Source of the DNA: Bin55 sp965220235 | Lineage (GTDB): Bacteria > Pseudomonadota > Gammaproteobacteria > Pseudomonadales > Azotimanducaceae | NCBI GenBank assembly: GCA_965220235.1 | Contig: OZ244815.1 | Coordinates: forward strand, 1,364,001-1,428,000 | Reading direction: 5' to 3' | Length of the DNA stretch: 64,000 nt | In this document: one piece after another, positions 9,884 to 20,800 of the stretch | How the letters are laid out: every line of letters begins with the position of its first letter | How positions within the stretch are numbered: the stretch's first letter is position 1 | Position numbers and translations under genes: made by a program | The notes under the pieces: model-generated | Told to the model about the DNA's origin: nothing | What the model saw: only the letters and a program-made list of their open reading frames with translations | Database searches by the model: none

Positions 9884-9895
9884 ACGTTACTTCAG

Positions 9896-10624
9896 TTATT
9901 TCGCTTGTTTAGATGATCGGATCGCAAGCTTGAGGATCATCCTTAGGATGCCGATACTCGCGAGCAAGACGCCCCTAATCGTACCGCCGATTTTGGATTT
10001 GCCGTACCGCCTTTTGAGTGTGGTAACTGGGACTTCGACGAGCTTTAGCTTCGACTGTATTGCCTTGATCTGCATCTCGACAGTCCATCCGAAGGTCTCG
10101 TCTTTCATCTGAAGACTGGTGAGAGCTTCGGAGGTAATGGCCCGAAACGGACCGAGGTCCGTTACACGTTGTCGCCATAGTAATTGGATCAAAATACCTG
10201 CCACCCGATTACCCACGACTTGAGGTAACGACAAAGCGCCCGGTTCCATTTGTCCGAGTATGCGCGAACCAATCGCAAGATCGGCACCTTGTTCGATAGC
10301 CTGTAGCAACAGAGGTGTTTGTCTCACGTCAAATGCTTGATCGCCGTCGACGAATACCACGACGTCAACAGTCTCTAAGGCAGCAATTGCTGTTAAACAG
10401 GACATGCCGTACCCTGGCTTACGCTGACTAACCACCCGGGCACCCGCGCCTTCTGCACGTTGCGCGGTGGCGTCGGTCGAGTTGTTGTCGCAGACGACGA
10501 TATCGTCTACCAATCGATTGCCTTGTTCATCCATTAGTGCGATTAAGGCTTCAACAACCGGTCCAATGTTTTGCTCTTCATCGAGCGCAGGTATGACCGC
10601 GCCGATCCTCAAGTTACCAAGCAC
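9896..10624 (-). CDS. Family 2 glycosyltransferase (polyprenyl-phosphate sugar type)
   Basis: This 242-residue GT-A enzyme transfers a sugar from a nucleotide donor. It has the opening AVIPALDEEQNIG, VVCDNNSTDAT, the Mg-binding DGDQAFD (DxD-like), and LPQVVGNRVAG and LGPFRAI, all typical of the dolichyl-phosphate mannose/glucose synthase branch. The C-terminus is basic with a short hydrophobic stretch (VLLASIGILRMIL) that may dock on the membrane. A GTG start at 10624 lies 3 bp after the stop of the upstream membrane protein, so the two are translationally coupled. The pair could form a polyprenol-sugar donor and its user. Confidence 0.88.
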   Translation of the reverse strand: MLGNLRIGAVIPALDEEQNIGPVVEALIALMDEQGNRLVDDIVVCDNNSTDATAQRAEGAGARVVSQRKPGYGMSCLTAIAALETVDVVVFVDGDQAFDVRQTPLLLQAIEQGADLAIGSRILGQMEPGALSLPQVVGNRVAGILIQLLWRQRVTDLGPFRAITSEALTSLQMKDETFGWTVEMQIKAIQSKLKLVEVPVTTLKRRYGKSKIGGTIRGVLLASIGILRMILKLAIRSSKQAK

Positions 10625-10627
10625 AAA

Positions 10628-11950
10628 CTAGCCGCTCTGAGTCACGCTCTTCTCACGGTGATGACGTAGTAGGTCCCATAACAGCGCGACCGTAATGACG
10701 CCAAATTCTGTTAGTCGCGCCCACAATGGCTGGGCGTAAGGTTGCATTTCGTAATTACCGAGTTGTAACGCTGTGACATATGAAAGTAGGAGAGCGACTG
10801 ACGCGGTCCAAGCCCAGCGGGAAGGGAATATTGCTGCGAACGGCAACAGCCACAACATATACCACGCATTAAACACCGGAACAACAATGAAAAGCACCCC
10901 AAATATCCAGTCACCGCGAGGAATATGGGTGCTGCCTTTTCGATACTCTAAGAAGTAGTACAGAAAGAACGCACTGTATGCCATTCCGAGGACGAGCTTC
11001 GATAGGGTTGCTGGTACTACAGACGACAGCAATGCGAACAGCGAGGAGTTGAACTCCCATTCGCGCGCGAACAGCACGAAAGTACTTAAGTCGGTTGCGC
11101 CCGTCAGGAAGAACGGTAGATAAAGCAGTCCAAGCGTGACGACAAAATAAACCCAGTACTTAGAGCGCACATGGCATAGCACGAACGGGACTAATGCCAG
11201 CGCAAACAACTTCGCGCCGACCGCCAGACCTAGGCAAACCGCAGCTAATCCGTTGCGCTCTTTCTTTAGTAGGACGATAGCGGCAAGGACTAAGCAGACC
11301 CCTAAGCCGTCGGGGTGAGCCGTGAACGCGATTTCCTTTATGACTAAGGGACACCATGCATATAGCATGACGTTTCGAGCTGTTGTGAGTCGAGTGAGCA
11401 GATATATGGTCGCAACGTCGACTGCGATCAACAGACCTTGTAAGGAAATGACGCTTCCGGCTTTCAGCAGAAAACCAAGCAGAAATAACAGTTGCGTCGT
11501 CGGTCCGTAAATCGTTGGAAGGTCTGGATTGTTGATTTGGTCGAGGATCGGTTGAAGCGCTATGGGTACGCTCTCATCTGTGAAGAAAGCTTCCGGCGCT
11601 GTGCCATATGGGGTACCTGCTTCCCAAAACCGATAACCGTCCCATAGATATCTGTAGAAGTCATCCTCATAAAAAGGTCCGCCGAATAAGCCGCACAATC
11701 GCAAAGCGATCGCCCAGAAAAACAACCTACCGATTGGAAGTGGTTCGTTTTGCCGAACGAGATAGACGAACAGACAGAATACGGGAGCAGCTGTCCAGAC
11801 GATGATCCCGTAGAAAGTAAACAAAGCTGGTTCGCCTGATTGGCGCGTTAGATAAGCGAGGGCGAGGTACCCTAGACAACACCATAACGCTGTAGCGTCG
11901 ATGACGTTCGGAATTGCTGGTTTCCTACCGCTGTCAGTGAGTGTGCTCAT
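10628..11950 (-). CDS. Polytopic membrane glycosyltransferase (DUF2029/mannosyltransferase-like)
   Basis: The 440-residue protein has about ten hydrophobic segments. After TM2-3 comes the acidic loop GGPFYEDDFYRYLWDG, with the Asp pair found in polyprenol-phosphate-dependent GT-C transferases, followed by YGTAPEAFF. Later segments (LTRLTTARNVMLYAWCP, AHPDGLGVCL) also fit the bacterial alpha-1,6-mannosyltransferase/DUF2029 group. It would take a sugar from a polyprenyl-phosphate donor in the periplasmic half of the inner membrane. It is first in the operon with the family 2 glycosyltransferase and DUF547 protein. The acceptor is unknown. The ATG at 11950 is used. Confidence 0.82.
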   Translation of the reverse strand: MSTLTDSGRKPAIPNVIDATALWCCLGYLALAYLTRQSGEPALFTFYGIIVWTAAPVFCLFVYLVRQNEPLPIGRLFFWAIALRLCGLFGGPFYEDDFYRYLWDGYRFWEAGTPYGTAPEAFFTDESVPIALQPILDQINNPDLPTIYGPTTQLLFLLGFLLKAGSVISLQGLLIAVDVATIYLLTRLTTARNVMLYAWCPLVIKEIAFTAHPDGLGVCLVLAAIVLLKKERNGLAAVCLGLAVGAKLFALALVPFVLCHVRSKYWVYFVVTLGLLYLPFFLTGATDLSTFVLFAREWEFNSSLFALLSSVVPATLSKLVLGMAYSAFFLYYFLEYRKGSTHIPRGDWIFGVLFIVVPVFNAWYMLWLLPFAAIFPSRWAWTASVALLLSYVTALQLGNYEMQPYAQPLWARLTEFGVITVALLWDLLRHHREKSVTQSG

Positions 11951-12231
11951 ATTTCAGTGTACTTGGGCTAACGAGAGCAGTCACCGCAGGTTTGGTTTGA
12001 GGAAGGCTAGTTTCATGTTCGAGCAAATCTACCCCATGCGCTATAGATCTTTGCTCCTGGTTACGAGCCATCTCGTCACAAATTCACGAATTACGCTGAA
12101 TAGATCGTTATGCGACCAAGAGAAACTGACGCCATATAATCAATTCGTCGGTCGGCCAATTAGTTATAGATATTAGAGGTTGGTTTCTTTCCCAAACTAT
12201 ATATAGCGTCTAGCTAGGAAGCCGCACGACT

Positions 12232-12239
12232 TCATTCTA
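12232..12239. repeat. Left 8-bp target duplication of the IS1595 element
   Basis: TCATTCTA is repeated exactly at 13302-13309, on the other side of the insertion. Eight base pairs is the usual duplication length for the IS1595 family. Confidence 0.85.
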
Positions 12240-13301
12240 GGCTGTTATATATTTAGTTGTTGCTTTTGCTGCATGTGGTCCCGCAGGAAGTCGGGTTCGA
12301 TGGACTTATCGGGTCGAAATTCCTGGCGCATGAACCAGTTCATGTAGTTGTCGAGGTATTTTGTTCCGACGCCGCGATGCAGGTGATTTAAGGTCGTCTT
12401 CATCGTGCTATGTCGATTATTGACCGTGTTCAGATGCCAGGGTCCTCTAAGCCGCTCACCTTGACTTCGGTTGATCACTTCATGCGGTCGTTGCAGTTGT
12501 CTTGTCGCGGCTGCATAGCTCGGATTCGCGTCGCTGACGACCACCGCATCCTCTGCCGTCCACGCCTTCATGGTGACCGTGACGGGCAACGCACCGGTTG
12601 AAAAACTGCGCCAGGCGTAGGTCTCACCGCCTCGCGCCGTCGCGGTCATGACCGGTTGTTGAGCCTGTGACAAGCCACGCTGACCGCGCAGACCGCCGCG
12701 CTTGCGCGGTGGACGACGGGCACGAAGACGCCGGTCCCCTTTGGCACTCTCGCAGAAGAAGGTCTCGTCCATCTCGACCACCCCGCGCAACGGTTCTAGG
12801 TCGCGTACGTCGGCAAGAAAGCGATGGCGCCAGCGGAATGCCGTGACGTAGCAAATCCCGCATCGCTGTGCCGCTTCATGCAAGGTGGTGCGCTGTCGCA
12901 GGCAGTCTTGAAAGAGTGTCCACTTGGTACGATGACGCATTCTCGCCAAACGCGTACCCGTGAGCGCGGTGTACGTCTTGCCACAACCTTCGGCGACGCA
13001 GCGAAAACGGATGAGATTCGAGGTTTGCCCGTGCCTTCGGACGCCCGTTGCCCCGCAATGGATACACGTTCGGTCAGCGTCAAGTCGTCGTTCGCGTTCC
13101 CGTATTTGCGACGGGATCGCGGAGGTGTGATCTGGGTTCTTTAGTGCTGCTAGTATCTGCTCGCGTTGCCCTGCGGTTAACGTATCAAGTTGGGCGAGAT
13201 AATGCTTGAATCTTGATCGATCCATTCGTGTCCTAAGTCATTGATTGTGAACGAAGCTTAAGCACGATTTCGAAAAAACCACAATCAAATATACAAGAGC
13301 C
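12240..13301 (-). mobile_element. IS1595-family insertion sequence, apparently complete
   Basis: The 1062-bp element is bounded by imperfect terminal inverted repeats. The left end reads GGCTGTTATATATTTAGTTG and the inward-read right end GGCTCTTGTATATTTGATTG, with 16 of 20 positions equal. It carries a single transposase gene on the minus strand whose last codons lie inside the left repeat. The flanking 8-bp direct repeat TCATTCTA supports a real, fairly recent insertion. The element sits between the glycosyltransferase operon and the efflux cluster and interrupts no recognisable gene. Confidence 0.88.
12245..13225 (-). CDS. IS1595-family transposase
   Basis: The 326-residue protein has an N-terminal zinc ribbon (CIHCGATG then RCVAEGCGKTY) and an ISXO2-like DDE nuclease fold. 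The catalytic acids appear as MDETFF and VVSDANPSY, followed by NTVNNRHSTMK and the C-terminal NYMNWFMRQEF block, matching the IS1595 group in which Asn and a following residue replace the third acid. It is full length with no frameshift. It catalyses cut-and-paste-like movement of the element that encloses it. Arg content is high and the G+C of the gene is above that of its neighbours, consistent with recent arrival. Confidence 0.93.
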   Translation of the reverse strand: MDRSRFKHYLAQLDTLTAGQREQILAALKNPDHTSAIPSQIRERERRLDADRTCIHCGATGVRRHGQTSNLIRFRCVAEGCGKTYTALTGTRLARMRHRTKWTLFQDCLRQRTTLHEAAQRCGICYVTAFRWRHRFLADVRDLEPLRGVVEMDETFFCESAKGDRRLRARRPPRKRGGLRGQRGLSQAQQPVMTATARGGETYAWRSFSTGALPVTVTMKAWTAEDAVVVSDANPSYAAATRQLQRPHEVINRSQGERLRGPWHLNTVNNRHSTMKTTLNHLHRGVGTKYLDNYMNWFMRQEFRPDKSIEPDFLRDHMQQKQQLNI

Positions 13302-13309
13302 TCATTCTA
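13302..13309. repeat. Right 8-bp target duplication of the IS1595 element
   Basis: This is an exact copy of the TCATTCTA at 12232-12239 and marks the right boundary of the element. Confidence 0.85.
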
Positions 13310-13405
13310 AGTGGGAATCTGAAATAGACGTGTAGTCCATTTCAGGTGTTTTCTCGATTGCGAAATGGACCGCAATCGAATAGAGCTTGATAGAAGGAGT
13401 AATTG

Positions 13406-14566
13406 GTGGCGGATTCAGGACCCGGAGTTGAAACGCCGGAACGGTCAGGTTGGCGAGGCGTTCTACAGATCGTCCTAATCATCGGCATCATCGCGATCGC
13501 GATTTACTTTGCGCGTGCGCCGAGTCGGGACTACCTTGAAATTTCATCGGACGACGCCCAGCAACAGATAGCGCCAACGGCGTCTGTCGTTCTTCCGTCC
13601 CCTACGCAAGCAGCACGGCGTCTGCACCTGACCGGTATGGTGACGACGCTCGGTATCGTCGAGGTCCGACCAGAGGTCTCGGGTATGGTCATCAACGTAT
13701 CCAAGAATTTTCTGAGCGGTGCCGAATTCAAGGCGAATGAGACTCTCGTCCAAATCGACCCTACTTACTTTGAATTCAGCTTGGCGCGTGCGAAACAAGG
13801 ACTTGAGGCGGCGACCGGTGAGCTGAAGCAGAAACAGGACGGTGAAGTCCGGTCTGCCGACCAGAAACGTCGTTTTCCCGACCAGCTGCAACACCCTTGG
13901 CTCGCTAGAGACGGCGAAGTAGAGCAGGCGGAAGCATTTGTCGAGAACGCGAAGCTCCAGATCGCAATAGCCGAAGAGAACCTGGACAGAACGCGGATTC
14001 GCATGCCGTTTGATGGGTTCGTCATGAGCACCCGTGTATCGAAAGGACAGGTCCTGCGAGGCGTAGAGTCTGATTTGGGCGATGTTTTCCCGAAGCATCA
14101 ACTCCGCGTCCGGGCGAAGATCTCGAACCTTGACCTCGACGCATTGGAACCGGCGGTCGGTAGAAGGGCGACCGTGATGGCGAACGGTAATCGGTATGAC
14201 GCAGAAGTCGAACGTCGTTCGCGCGCGGTCGATGTGGACACGAAGCTCGCCGACCTGTATCTACGCATCCTGGATCAAGAGAACACGCCAGTGCTGCCTC
14301 GTCTAGGTACGTTTGCAGACGTCACGGTTGAAGGCGCTAGCCACGATAACGTGTACGTGTTGCCGGAGTCCTCTGTGCAAGTGAACGGCAGCGTCTGGTT
14401 GGTCGACGACGAAGCGTTAGCGTCGTTCACACCAGCGTCCATCGGTTATTCGGATGATGGTTGGCTAGTCCGTGCATTCGATGCTAAAGACGGTGTCGTC
14501 GTTGGGCGTATTCCCGGTGCACGTGAGGGGTTGCGAGTTAACCCAGTAGTGCGCTCCTCACGATGA
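13406..14566 (+). CDS. RND efflux membrane fusion protein (HlyD/AcrA type)
   Basis: This is the periplasmic adaptor that links inner-membrane RND pumps to an outer-membrane channel. An N-terminal transmembrane anchor (VLQIVLIIGIIAIAIYFA) is followed by the lipoyl/barrel-sandwich half-motif GIVEVRPEVSGMV and LVQIDPTYFE. Next come a helical hairpin (about residues 125-190), the second half-motif RTRIRMPFDGFV, and a beta-barrel domain. I place the start at GTG 13406, not the TTG at 13403, because AAGGAG at 13394-13399 gives the GTG a 6-base spacing. It is the first gene of the efflux cluster, 46 bp before the first pump. No outer-membrane channel gene is present, so one must come from elsewhere. 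Confidence 0.9.
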   Translation: MADSGPGVETPERSGWRGVLQIVLIIGIIAIAIYFARAPSRDYLEISSDDAQQQIAPTASVVLPSPTQAARRLHLTGMVTTLGIVEVRPEVSGMVINVSKNFLSGAEFKANETLVQIDPTYFEFSLARAKQGLEAATGELKQKQDGEVRSADQKRRFPDQLQHPWLARDGEVEQAEAFVENAKLQIAIAEENLDRTRIRMPFDGFVMSTRVSKGQVLRGVESDLGDVFPKHQLRVRAKISNLDLDALEPAVGRRATVMANGNRYDAEVERRSRAVDVDTKLADLYLRILDQENTPVLPRLGTFADVTVEGASHDNVYVLPESSVQVNGSVWLVDDEALASFTPASIGYSDDGWLVRAFDAKDGVVVGRIPGAREGLRVNPVVRSSR

Positions 14567-14612
14567 GCGATTCGTATCTGATTCGTGCATATTTCAGAGT
14601 GAGTAACGCGGC

Positions 14613-17600
14613 ATGACTGACTTGACGATGCCGGACGAAGCAACGGTATCGAATCACGGCATCATCGCTTATTTCTGCAACAATCGGGTTGCCGCCAACG
14701 TGATCTTGCTGTTGCTGTTCGTAGGTGGTTTCGTTGCGTTGAACATGGCGAATCTAGAAAGCTTTCCCGAATACGACCCACGCATCATTCGTATCGAGGT
14801 GCCGTATCCAGGTGCTTCACCTGCGGAAGTCGAAGAGGACATCGTCAAGCGCATCGAAGAGAGCCTCGTCGGTACAGTCGGCGTCAACCGCGTCGTATCG
14901 AAGGCTTTCGAAGGACGTGCGATGGTGGATGCGGAAATGGAGTCCTTCGCCGATGAGGTGGACACGCTTGATGCAGTACGAACCGCAGTCGAACGGATAG
15001 AGGACTTTCCACCGCGATACGCCGAACAGGCGGAAGTGTCAAGGTTAGAGGTCACACGCAACGTCCTTACTCTCGCCGTAAGTTCCGCATCGCTCGACCC
15101 GTTTCAACTTCGTCACGAAGCCGAGCTATTGCGGGACGATCTACTCCTATTGCCTAACGTTGCCATCGTACAGCTAGTCGGGACGAAAGATCAGGAGATC
15201 CGGATCGAGGTCGACGAAGAGACATTGACCCAATACGGATTCACGCTAGCAGACGTCGTAAACACCGTACGGCAATCTTCGGTGAACGTCACGGGCGGCG
15301 AGCTACGCACGCAATCTGGTGACATCGTTATGAGCACCCTTGCGAAAGGCACGTACGCGGAAGACTTCGAACGAATCGTAATCGTATCTCGACCCGACGG
15401 TTCGTTGATACGCCTAGGTGACATCGCGACGGTCAGTGACAGTCTGCTAGAACGAGATGTCGATGCGACGGTCGACGGCGTACCGACCGTATTTGTGCAC
15501 GTACGTGGAACCGCCGATACATCCCCGCGCGAAGCAAGTTCGCAAGTTCGTGAGTTTCTCGCTGACTACAACCGCCCCTATGCAGTCTCCTTGTCCGTAT
15601 GGGACGATGAGACCTGGTCCGTAGAAGGTCGTATGTACGTCATCGTGCGGAACGGGTTAATCGGCCTGGGTCTGGTATTCATCACGATGCTCCTTGTCTT
15701 CGACCTGCGTACCGCAAAGTGGGTTACATTGGGCGTGCCGGCGGTTTTCCTGAGCGCACTCATTCTCTTCCCGCTCCTCGATCTCAACGTTAATCTGGTT
15801 GTGCTCTTCTCGTTCTTCGTACTGATCGGCATCGTTGTGGACGACGCGATCGTCATAGCTGAGAGTGTCATGACATTTCGCGAGGAAGGATACGGCGCTG
15901 TAGAAGCTGCGATTGCGGGCACCAAGCAAGTGATCGCGCCGGTCACGATCGGGGTATTGTCGTTGCTCATCTCGTTTGCGGTACTGCTCCCACTAGACGG
16001 TTTGATTGGGCAGCTTTTAGTTGGGATTCCGATCGTAGCCGTCGTGGTGTTGGCGATTTCCGTCTTTGAAGCGGCGTTAGTACTCCCTGCACATCTTGCG
16101 AAGACCGGGTACGCGAGTACGCGACCGCTATCAGAAGTTCAAAGACGGGTTCAGGACTGGTTCCGACACGCCATGCAAACGCGGATCGTCCCGATGATCT
16201 CGTGGTCGATCCGAAGACCGTTCCTACCTCCTGCCGTGGTTGTCGCGAGTGTCGTTGTCGCTGGCTCGCTCCTCGTGTTCGAAGTCGTCGAATACGACGT
16301 TGCATTCAGTCCAATGAACGAGACAGACGTACAAGTCGATTTCGTGTTGTACGCGAATGCTCGACCAGAAGATGTTCGTGCCGCCGCCAACGAAGCAGCT
16401 GAAATGGCGGCGAGTGTCGACGCAGAAGTCGCTGGATCGGTAATTGGTGCGACCGCCATTTCGGTAGGTGAATTCCTTCCACGCGAACGCGTGACCGGCA
16501 CCGAGGCGTATGCCAACACATCCAATGTTGCATCCATCAAGGTCCGGCTAAACCCCGCAGAGGATCGTTCGATATCGGTGTTGGACTTCACCTATCGATG
16601 GCAGAGCAAACTAAGCGAATTGCAGGGCATCCATTCGATCGTATTCCCTGAACAGAACGAGATCGCGGGTCAGCTCTCATTCGCGCTAACCCATGTGGAC
16701 CCAGAAGTTGCACAGCAGGCCGCGGATCACTTCCAAACTAAGCTCGAGCGACTTGATGGCGTTACCAAAGTCACGAATTCGACCACGCTAGGTAAACGCA
16801 ATTTCGAAGTCGTCCTCAACGACAACGGTCATGCAAGTGGACTCACTGCGGCGGGCGTTGCTACGCAATTGAAGAACTCGTTCTATGGCGCGGAAGCTCA
16901 ACGTATTCAACGCGGACGGGAAGAGCTCTTGGTCATGGTGCGTTATCCCGAGGACCGTCGTACAAGGTATGCCGAGCTCATGAACGAGCTGGTGTTCCTG
17001 CCGAACGGGCGGGAACAGGTACCGCTCTACGCGGTCGCGGAACTTAAAGAGACCAATACGCTTGCCGATCACATGCGCATCGACGCTCGAAGCGCGATTG
17101 TCGTCAATGCGGATCTCGCACGCTCCGGCGCGGTCAATATCTCCGCTGGTGGATTGGTGGATGAGCTCCTACCCGAACTGCAACGTCTCTATCCAGGCAT
17201 CCACTTAGCGTTGCACGGGCAGTCCAAGGACACGGCACAGGCGATCTCGACCTTACTGATCTCGATACCAATTGGTTTACTGATCCTTTATGTCCTCCTC
17301 TCGTCGTTTCTCCGCAGCTTTATTCAACCATTGCTGGCATTGGCTGGCATCCCGATGGCATTCGTCGGTGCGGTGGTAGGTCATTTCGTGCTCGGTTACG
17401 AGTTCAGTTTCGCATCGATCTTGGGGTTCATCGCGGTGTCTGGCGTGGTCGTGAGCGACACGATCCTGTTACTACATCGCTTCAATCAGATCATGGCCGA
17501 TTCGCAAACGCCAGCCATTGCCGCGATTACTGCGGCAACCCGTCAGCGTGCACGTGCGGTGTTGCTAACCAGCGTGACGACCGCGCTCAGTCTCACGCCG

Positions 17601-17774
17601 ATGTTGTTCAGCGGCAGCGAGGCTATCCAATTCCTTACGCCCATGGTGGTGAGCATCGTCTTCGGATTGGTGTTTTCTGGTATCGGTCTCTTGTTCTTCC
17701 TCCCGTCGGTGACGATGATCGCGGAACTGACGAAGGACGCGCTCATGCGCGTACCCGCGAATGCCGATGCGTAG
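14613..17774 (+). CDS. RND efflux permease 1 (AcrB/HAE-1-like)
   Basis: This 1053-residue inner-membrane proton-driven pump shows the full RND architecture. It has an N-terminal TM, a first large periplasmic domain (EDIVKRIEESL, VNRVVSKAFEG), a block of TMs around residues 345-500 with GIVVDDAIVIAESV, a second periplasmic domain and a second TM block. The intramembrane Asp pair Asp-Asp in VVDDAI, used for proton transfer, is present. Length and order match the HAE family. It is followed 50 bp downstream by a second, divergent permease served by the same adaptor. The substrate cannot be told from sequence. The start is ATG 14613. Confidence 0.93.
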   Translation: MTDLTMPDEATVSNHGIIAYFCNNRVAANVILLLLFVGGFVALNMANLESFPEYDPRIIRIEVPYPGASPAEVEEDIVKRIEESLVGTVGVNRVVSKAFEGRAMVDAEMESFADEVDTLDAVRTAVERIEDFPPRYAEQAEVSRLEVTRNVLTLAVSSASLDPFQLRHEAELLRDDLLLLPNVAIVQLVGTKDQEIRIEVDEETLTQYGFTLADVVNTVRQSSVNVTGGELRTQSGDIVMSTLAKGTYAEDFERIVIVSRPDGSLIRLGDIATVSDSLLERDVDATVDGVPTVFVHVRGTADTSPREASSQVREFLADYNRPYAVSLSVWDDETWSVEGRMYVIVRNGLIGLGLVFITMLLVFDLRTAKWVTLGVPAVFLSALILFPLLDLNVNLVVLFSFFVLIGIVVDDAIVIAESVMTFREEGYGAVEAAIAGTKQVIAPVTIGVLSLLISFAVLLPLDGLIGQLLVGIPIVAVVVLAISVFEAALVLPAHLAKTGYASTRPLSEVQRRVQDWFRHAMQTRIVPMISWSIRRPFLPPAVVVASVVVAGSLLVFEVVEYDVAFSPMNETDVQVDFVLYANARPEDVRAAANEAAEMAASVDAEVAGSVIGATAISVGEFLPRERVTGTEAYANTSNVASIKVRLNPAEDRSISVLDFTYRWQSKLSELQGIHSIVFPEQNEIAGQLSFALTHVDPEVAQQAADHFQTKLERLDGVTKVTNSTTLGKRNFEVVLNDNGHASGLTAAGVATQLKNSFYGAEAQRIQRGREELLVMVRYPEDRRTRYAELMNELVFLPNGREQVPLYAVAELKETNTLADHMRIDARSAIVVNADLARSGAVNISAGGLVDELLPELQRLYPGIHLALHGQSKDTAQAISTLLISIPIGLLILYVLLSSFLRSFIQPLLALAGIPMAFVGAVVGHFVLGYEFSFASILGFIAVSGVVVSDTILLLHRFNQIMADSQTPAIAAITAATRQRARAVLLTSVTTALSLTPMLFSGSEAIQFLTPMVVSIVFGLVFSGIGLLFFLPSVTMIAELTKDALMRVPANADA

Positions 17775-17824
17775 TCGCGTGAGCGTACCCTCCGAGTTTC
17801 GGCTTAACGGCAGGTCATTCACGC

Positions 17825-20800
17825 TTGACTAGGTTTCGCTGGGGTGCACCGTTCGAATACATGGTTCGCAACCATGTAGCGGTCACGGGCATCATGTTGC
17901 TTCTTCTAGGGGTCGGCATCGCCGCGTTCTCAAGCGCTATTTTTGAGCGGTACCCGCTGATTGACCTACGCACGATCGCGATCAATGTGCCCTACGACGG
18001 CGCAACGCCAAGAGAGGTCGAAGAAGACGTCATTCGTCGAATCGAAGAGCAACTCGTCTCGCTCGACGGGGTGGAACGGATCATCTCCAACGCATGGCGC
18101 GAACGCGCGGAGATATTGATCGAACTCGAACAGTGGAGCGACACCTCAGGGAAGCTTGAGTTTGTTCGAACCGCGGTGGCGAGCATCGAGGACTTTCCGC
18201 CGGCTGGTGCGGACGAACCGGAGATCGTCCTAAAAGAAATCCTTCGCAACGTACTCTCGCTCGTTGTCACATCAGAAACACGATCGGAAGCGGAGCTTCG
18301 ATCTTATGCGGACTATGTTCGCAGCCAGTTGCTGTTGTTACCGAGCATTCGCGTGGTGGATCTGGTCGGCGCGCGTGAACGCGAGGTCCAGGTTGAAGTC
18401 GACGAACGTCAGCTGTTGAAACACGGGCTCACGATTCGGGATGTGGCGAGCGCGATCCAATCGTCGTCTGCCAATGTTTCCGGTGGTGAGATATTGACTC
18501 AATCAGGAAGCGTAGTTGTCGGTGCGCTAGACAAGCGCGATCACGGCGAGGAATTCAAGGACATCGTTGTGCTCCATCGCGCCGATGGGTCCATCGTTCG
18601 TCTGTCGGACGTCGCGATCGTGCGAGATGGCTTCGTCGAAGATCCGATCATCAATACGGTGAACGGCGTACCAGCCGTTTTCGTTGATGTGGCCGCACCA
18701 CCTGGTATCGATCCAGAGACCGTGATGGCGGAGGTCAACGGCTTCCTCGATTCGCACCAACCACCACCTGGTATGAAAGTTGACCACTGGCTCGATCGAG
18801 TGTTTTCGATCGAGAGGCAGTTGGCCACAATCGGAAACGGCGCACTGATCGGCGCAGCGTTGGTCTTCTTGATCCTTATTTTTGCATTCGATTTGCGGAT
18901 TGGATTCTGGATAACCGTCGGGATTCCCACGGCGGTTATCGGTTCGTTCATTGCGTTGCACGCTCTGTCGGTAACGCTGAACGTGATGGTCGTATTAGGC
19001 GTTGCGGTTGTGATAGGTATCGTGGTGGACGATGCGGTCGTCGTTGGGGAGAGCATTGCACGTCATCAGCGTAACGGCAAGTCGAAACTCGATGCAGCCA
19101 TTGACGGTGCACGTGAAGTCATGGTGCCGGTGGTCGTAGGCGTTGTGACCACGATGATTGCATTTTCGGCGTTACTGCCGCTCGACGGCAATATTGGTCA
19201 GCTGATCGGTACGCTCGCACTCACGGTCATTGTCGTACTGTTTTTTTCACTCTTCGACGCATTCTTTTTATTACCTGCTCATCTAACGTCCAACTGGCCA
19301 CGGAGTCGGTGGCCGTTGACCGCCATTCAGCGCCGTACGTCGTCTTTATTCGATGCGTTTATCAATGAGAAACTGACACCACTCATTGAGGTGTGCACAC
19401 GACGACCATTGACAGTCGTTGGGACATTCGCGATCCTCATTGGTGTGGCCGTGACGCTCTTTCTAACCAATGTGGTCAAGTTCGATGCAGTCGGTGACAA
19501 TCTGGACGAACGCCAATTACAGGTGGACCTCACCATGGCAATTGGGTCGACGTTTGACGACACCGTACGCGCAACCGAGCAAGTCGCCTTAGCTGCGTAC
19601 GAGGCGAACGAACAGACGGGCGGAACCGCGGTGAACGCGATTAATGTGATCGCCGGTATGCACCGACCAGTCGAAACCCTCCTCGGTCTCGCGGAGCCTG
19701 AACCGGCACAGAATCGAGCGACGGTACAGCTCCGCTTGAACATTCCCCCTGATCGCGAGATCGCCGTCGCGGAGTTGAAACAGGCTTGGCTTAATCGCAT
19801 GGGCGAGATTGAAGGTCTCGACCGCCTTACGTTTCGGACGTCAACTCAGGCAACAGCTTCCGCAGTTGCTTACGTGTTGCTGCATCCAGATGAGGACGAT
19901 GTGATCGCCGCAGCTCAGAAGCTAAAGGAACAGCTGATCGAGCTCCCCGCCGTCTATGTCGTGGAAGACACGATGGAGTGGGACAAGATCAATTTTGAAG
20001 TTGACCTGACTAACGCTGGGTACGCCGCCGGATTGTCGGAAGTCGATCTAGCTCGACAGCTGCGCAATCGCTATTACGGCGCCAAGGTCGATCGGATTAT
20101 TAGGAATTCAGACAACATCGATGTGATGGTTCGCTATCCGATCGAACAACGTCGAAGTCACTCAGATCTCGAGAATGAACTGATCGCATTACCTAATGGT
20201 TCGGTCGCGGCGTTCTCCCAGGTTGCGGAGACATTCCAGCAACAGGACTTGGCGCAGCGCCAACGTGTGAACGGCTGGCCAGCGGTGACGTTTACGGTGT
20301 ACTACAACAATGCAATGGCGTCTTCGGAAGAGTTGGAAGACGTGATGAAATCCGAATTGTTGCGCGATCTCGCGCTTGAATATCCGCGATTGACTTACTT
20401 ACCGACTGGATCGTCGCGCGACACGGTGAAGACGTTGAGCGGGTTAGCGGTGACCTTCCCAATCGCACTGATTCTGATTTTGGCGATCATCTCAATTCAG
20501 CTGAGGAGCCTGCTCCAACCACTCTACGTGCTGGTTTGCGTACCGCTTGCACTCGCAGGCGCGATTTACTTCCATTGGGCGTTGGGTTACCCGGTAAAGA
20601 TCACATCGTTATATGGTCTTGTTGCCGTCATGGGTGTGGTCGTGAATGACGCGCTCGTCTTACTTCACGCGGTAAACCGGATTCGTCGAGAACGACCGCG
20701 TGCGTCCATCAGCGACGTCGTATCCGCTGCCGCACAGTTGCGCGCAAGAGCCATCTTCATCACCACGGCGACCACGGTGATCGGGTTACTGCCGATTGTT

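Noticed and set aside
12824..13144. 106-codon frame antisense to the IS1595 transposase
   Set aside because: It is a frame shadow of the transposase; the transposase has all its family motifs.
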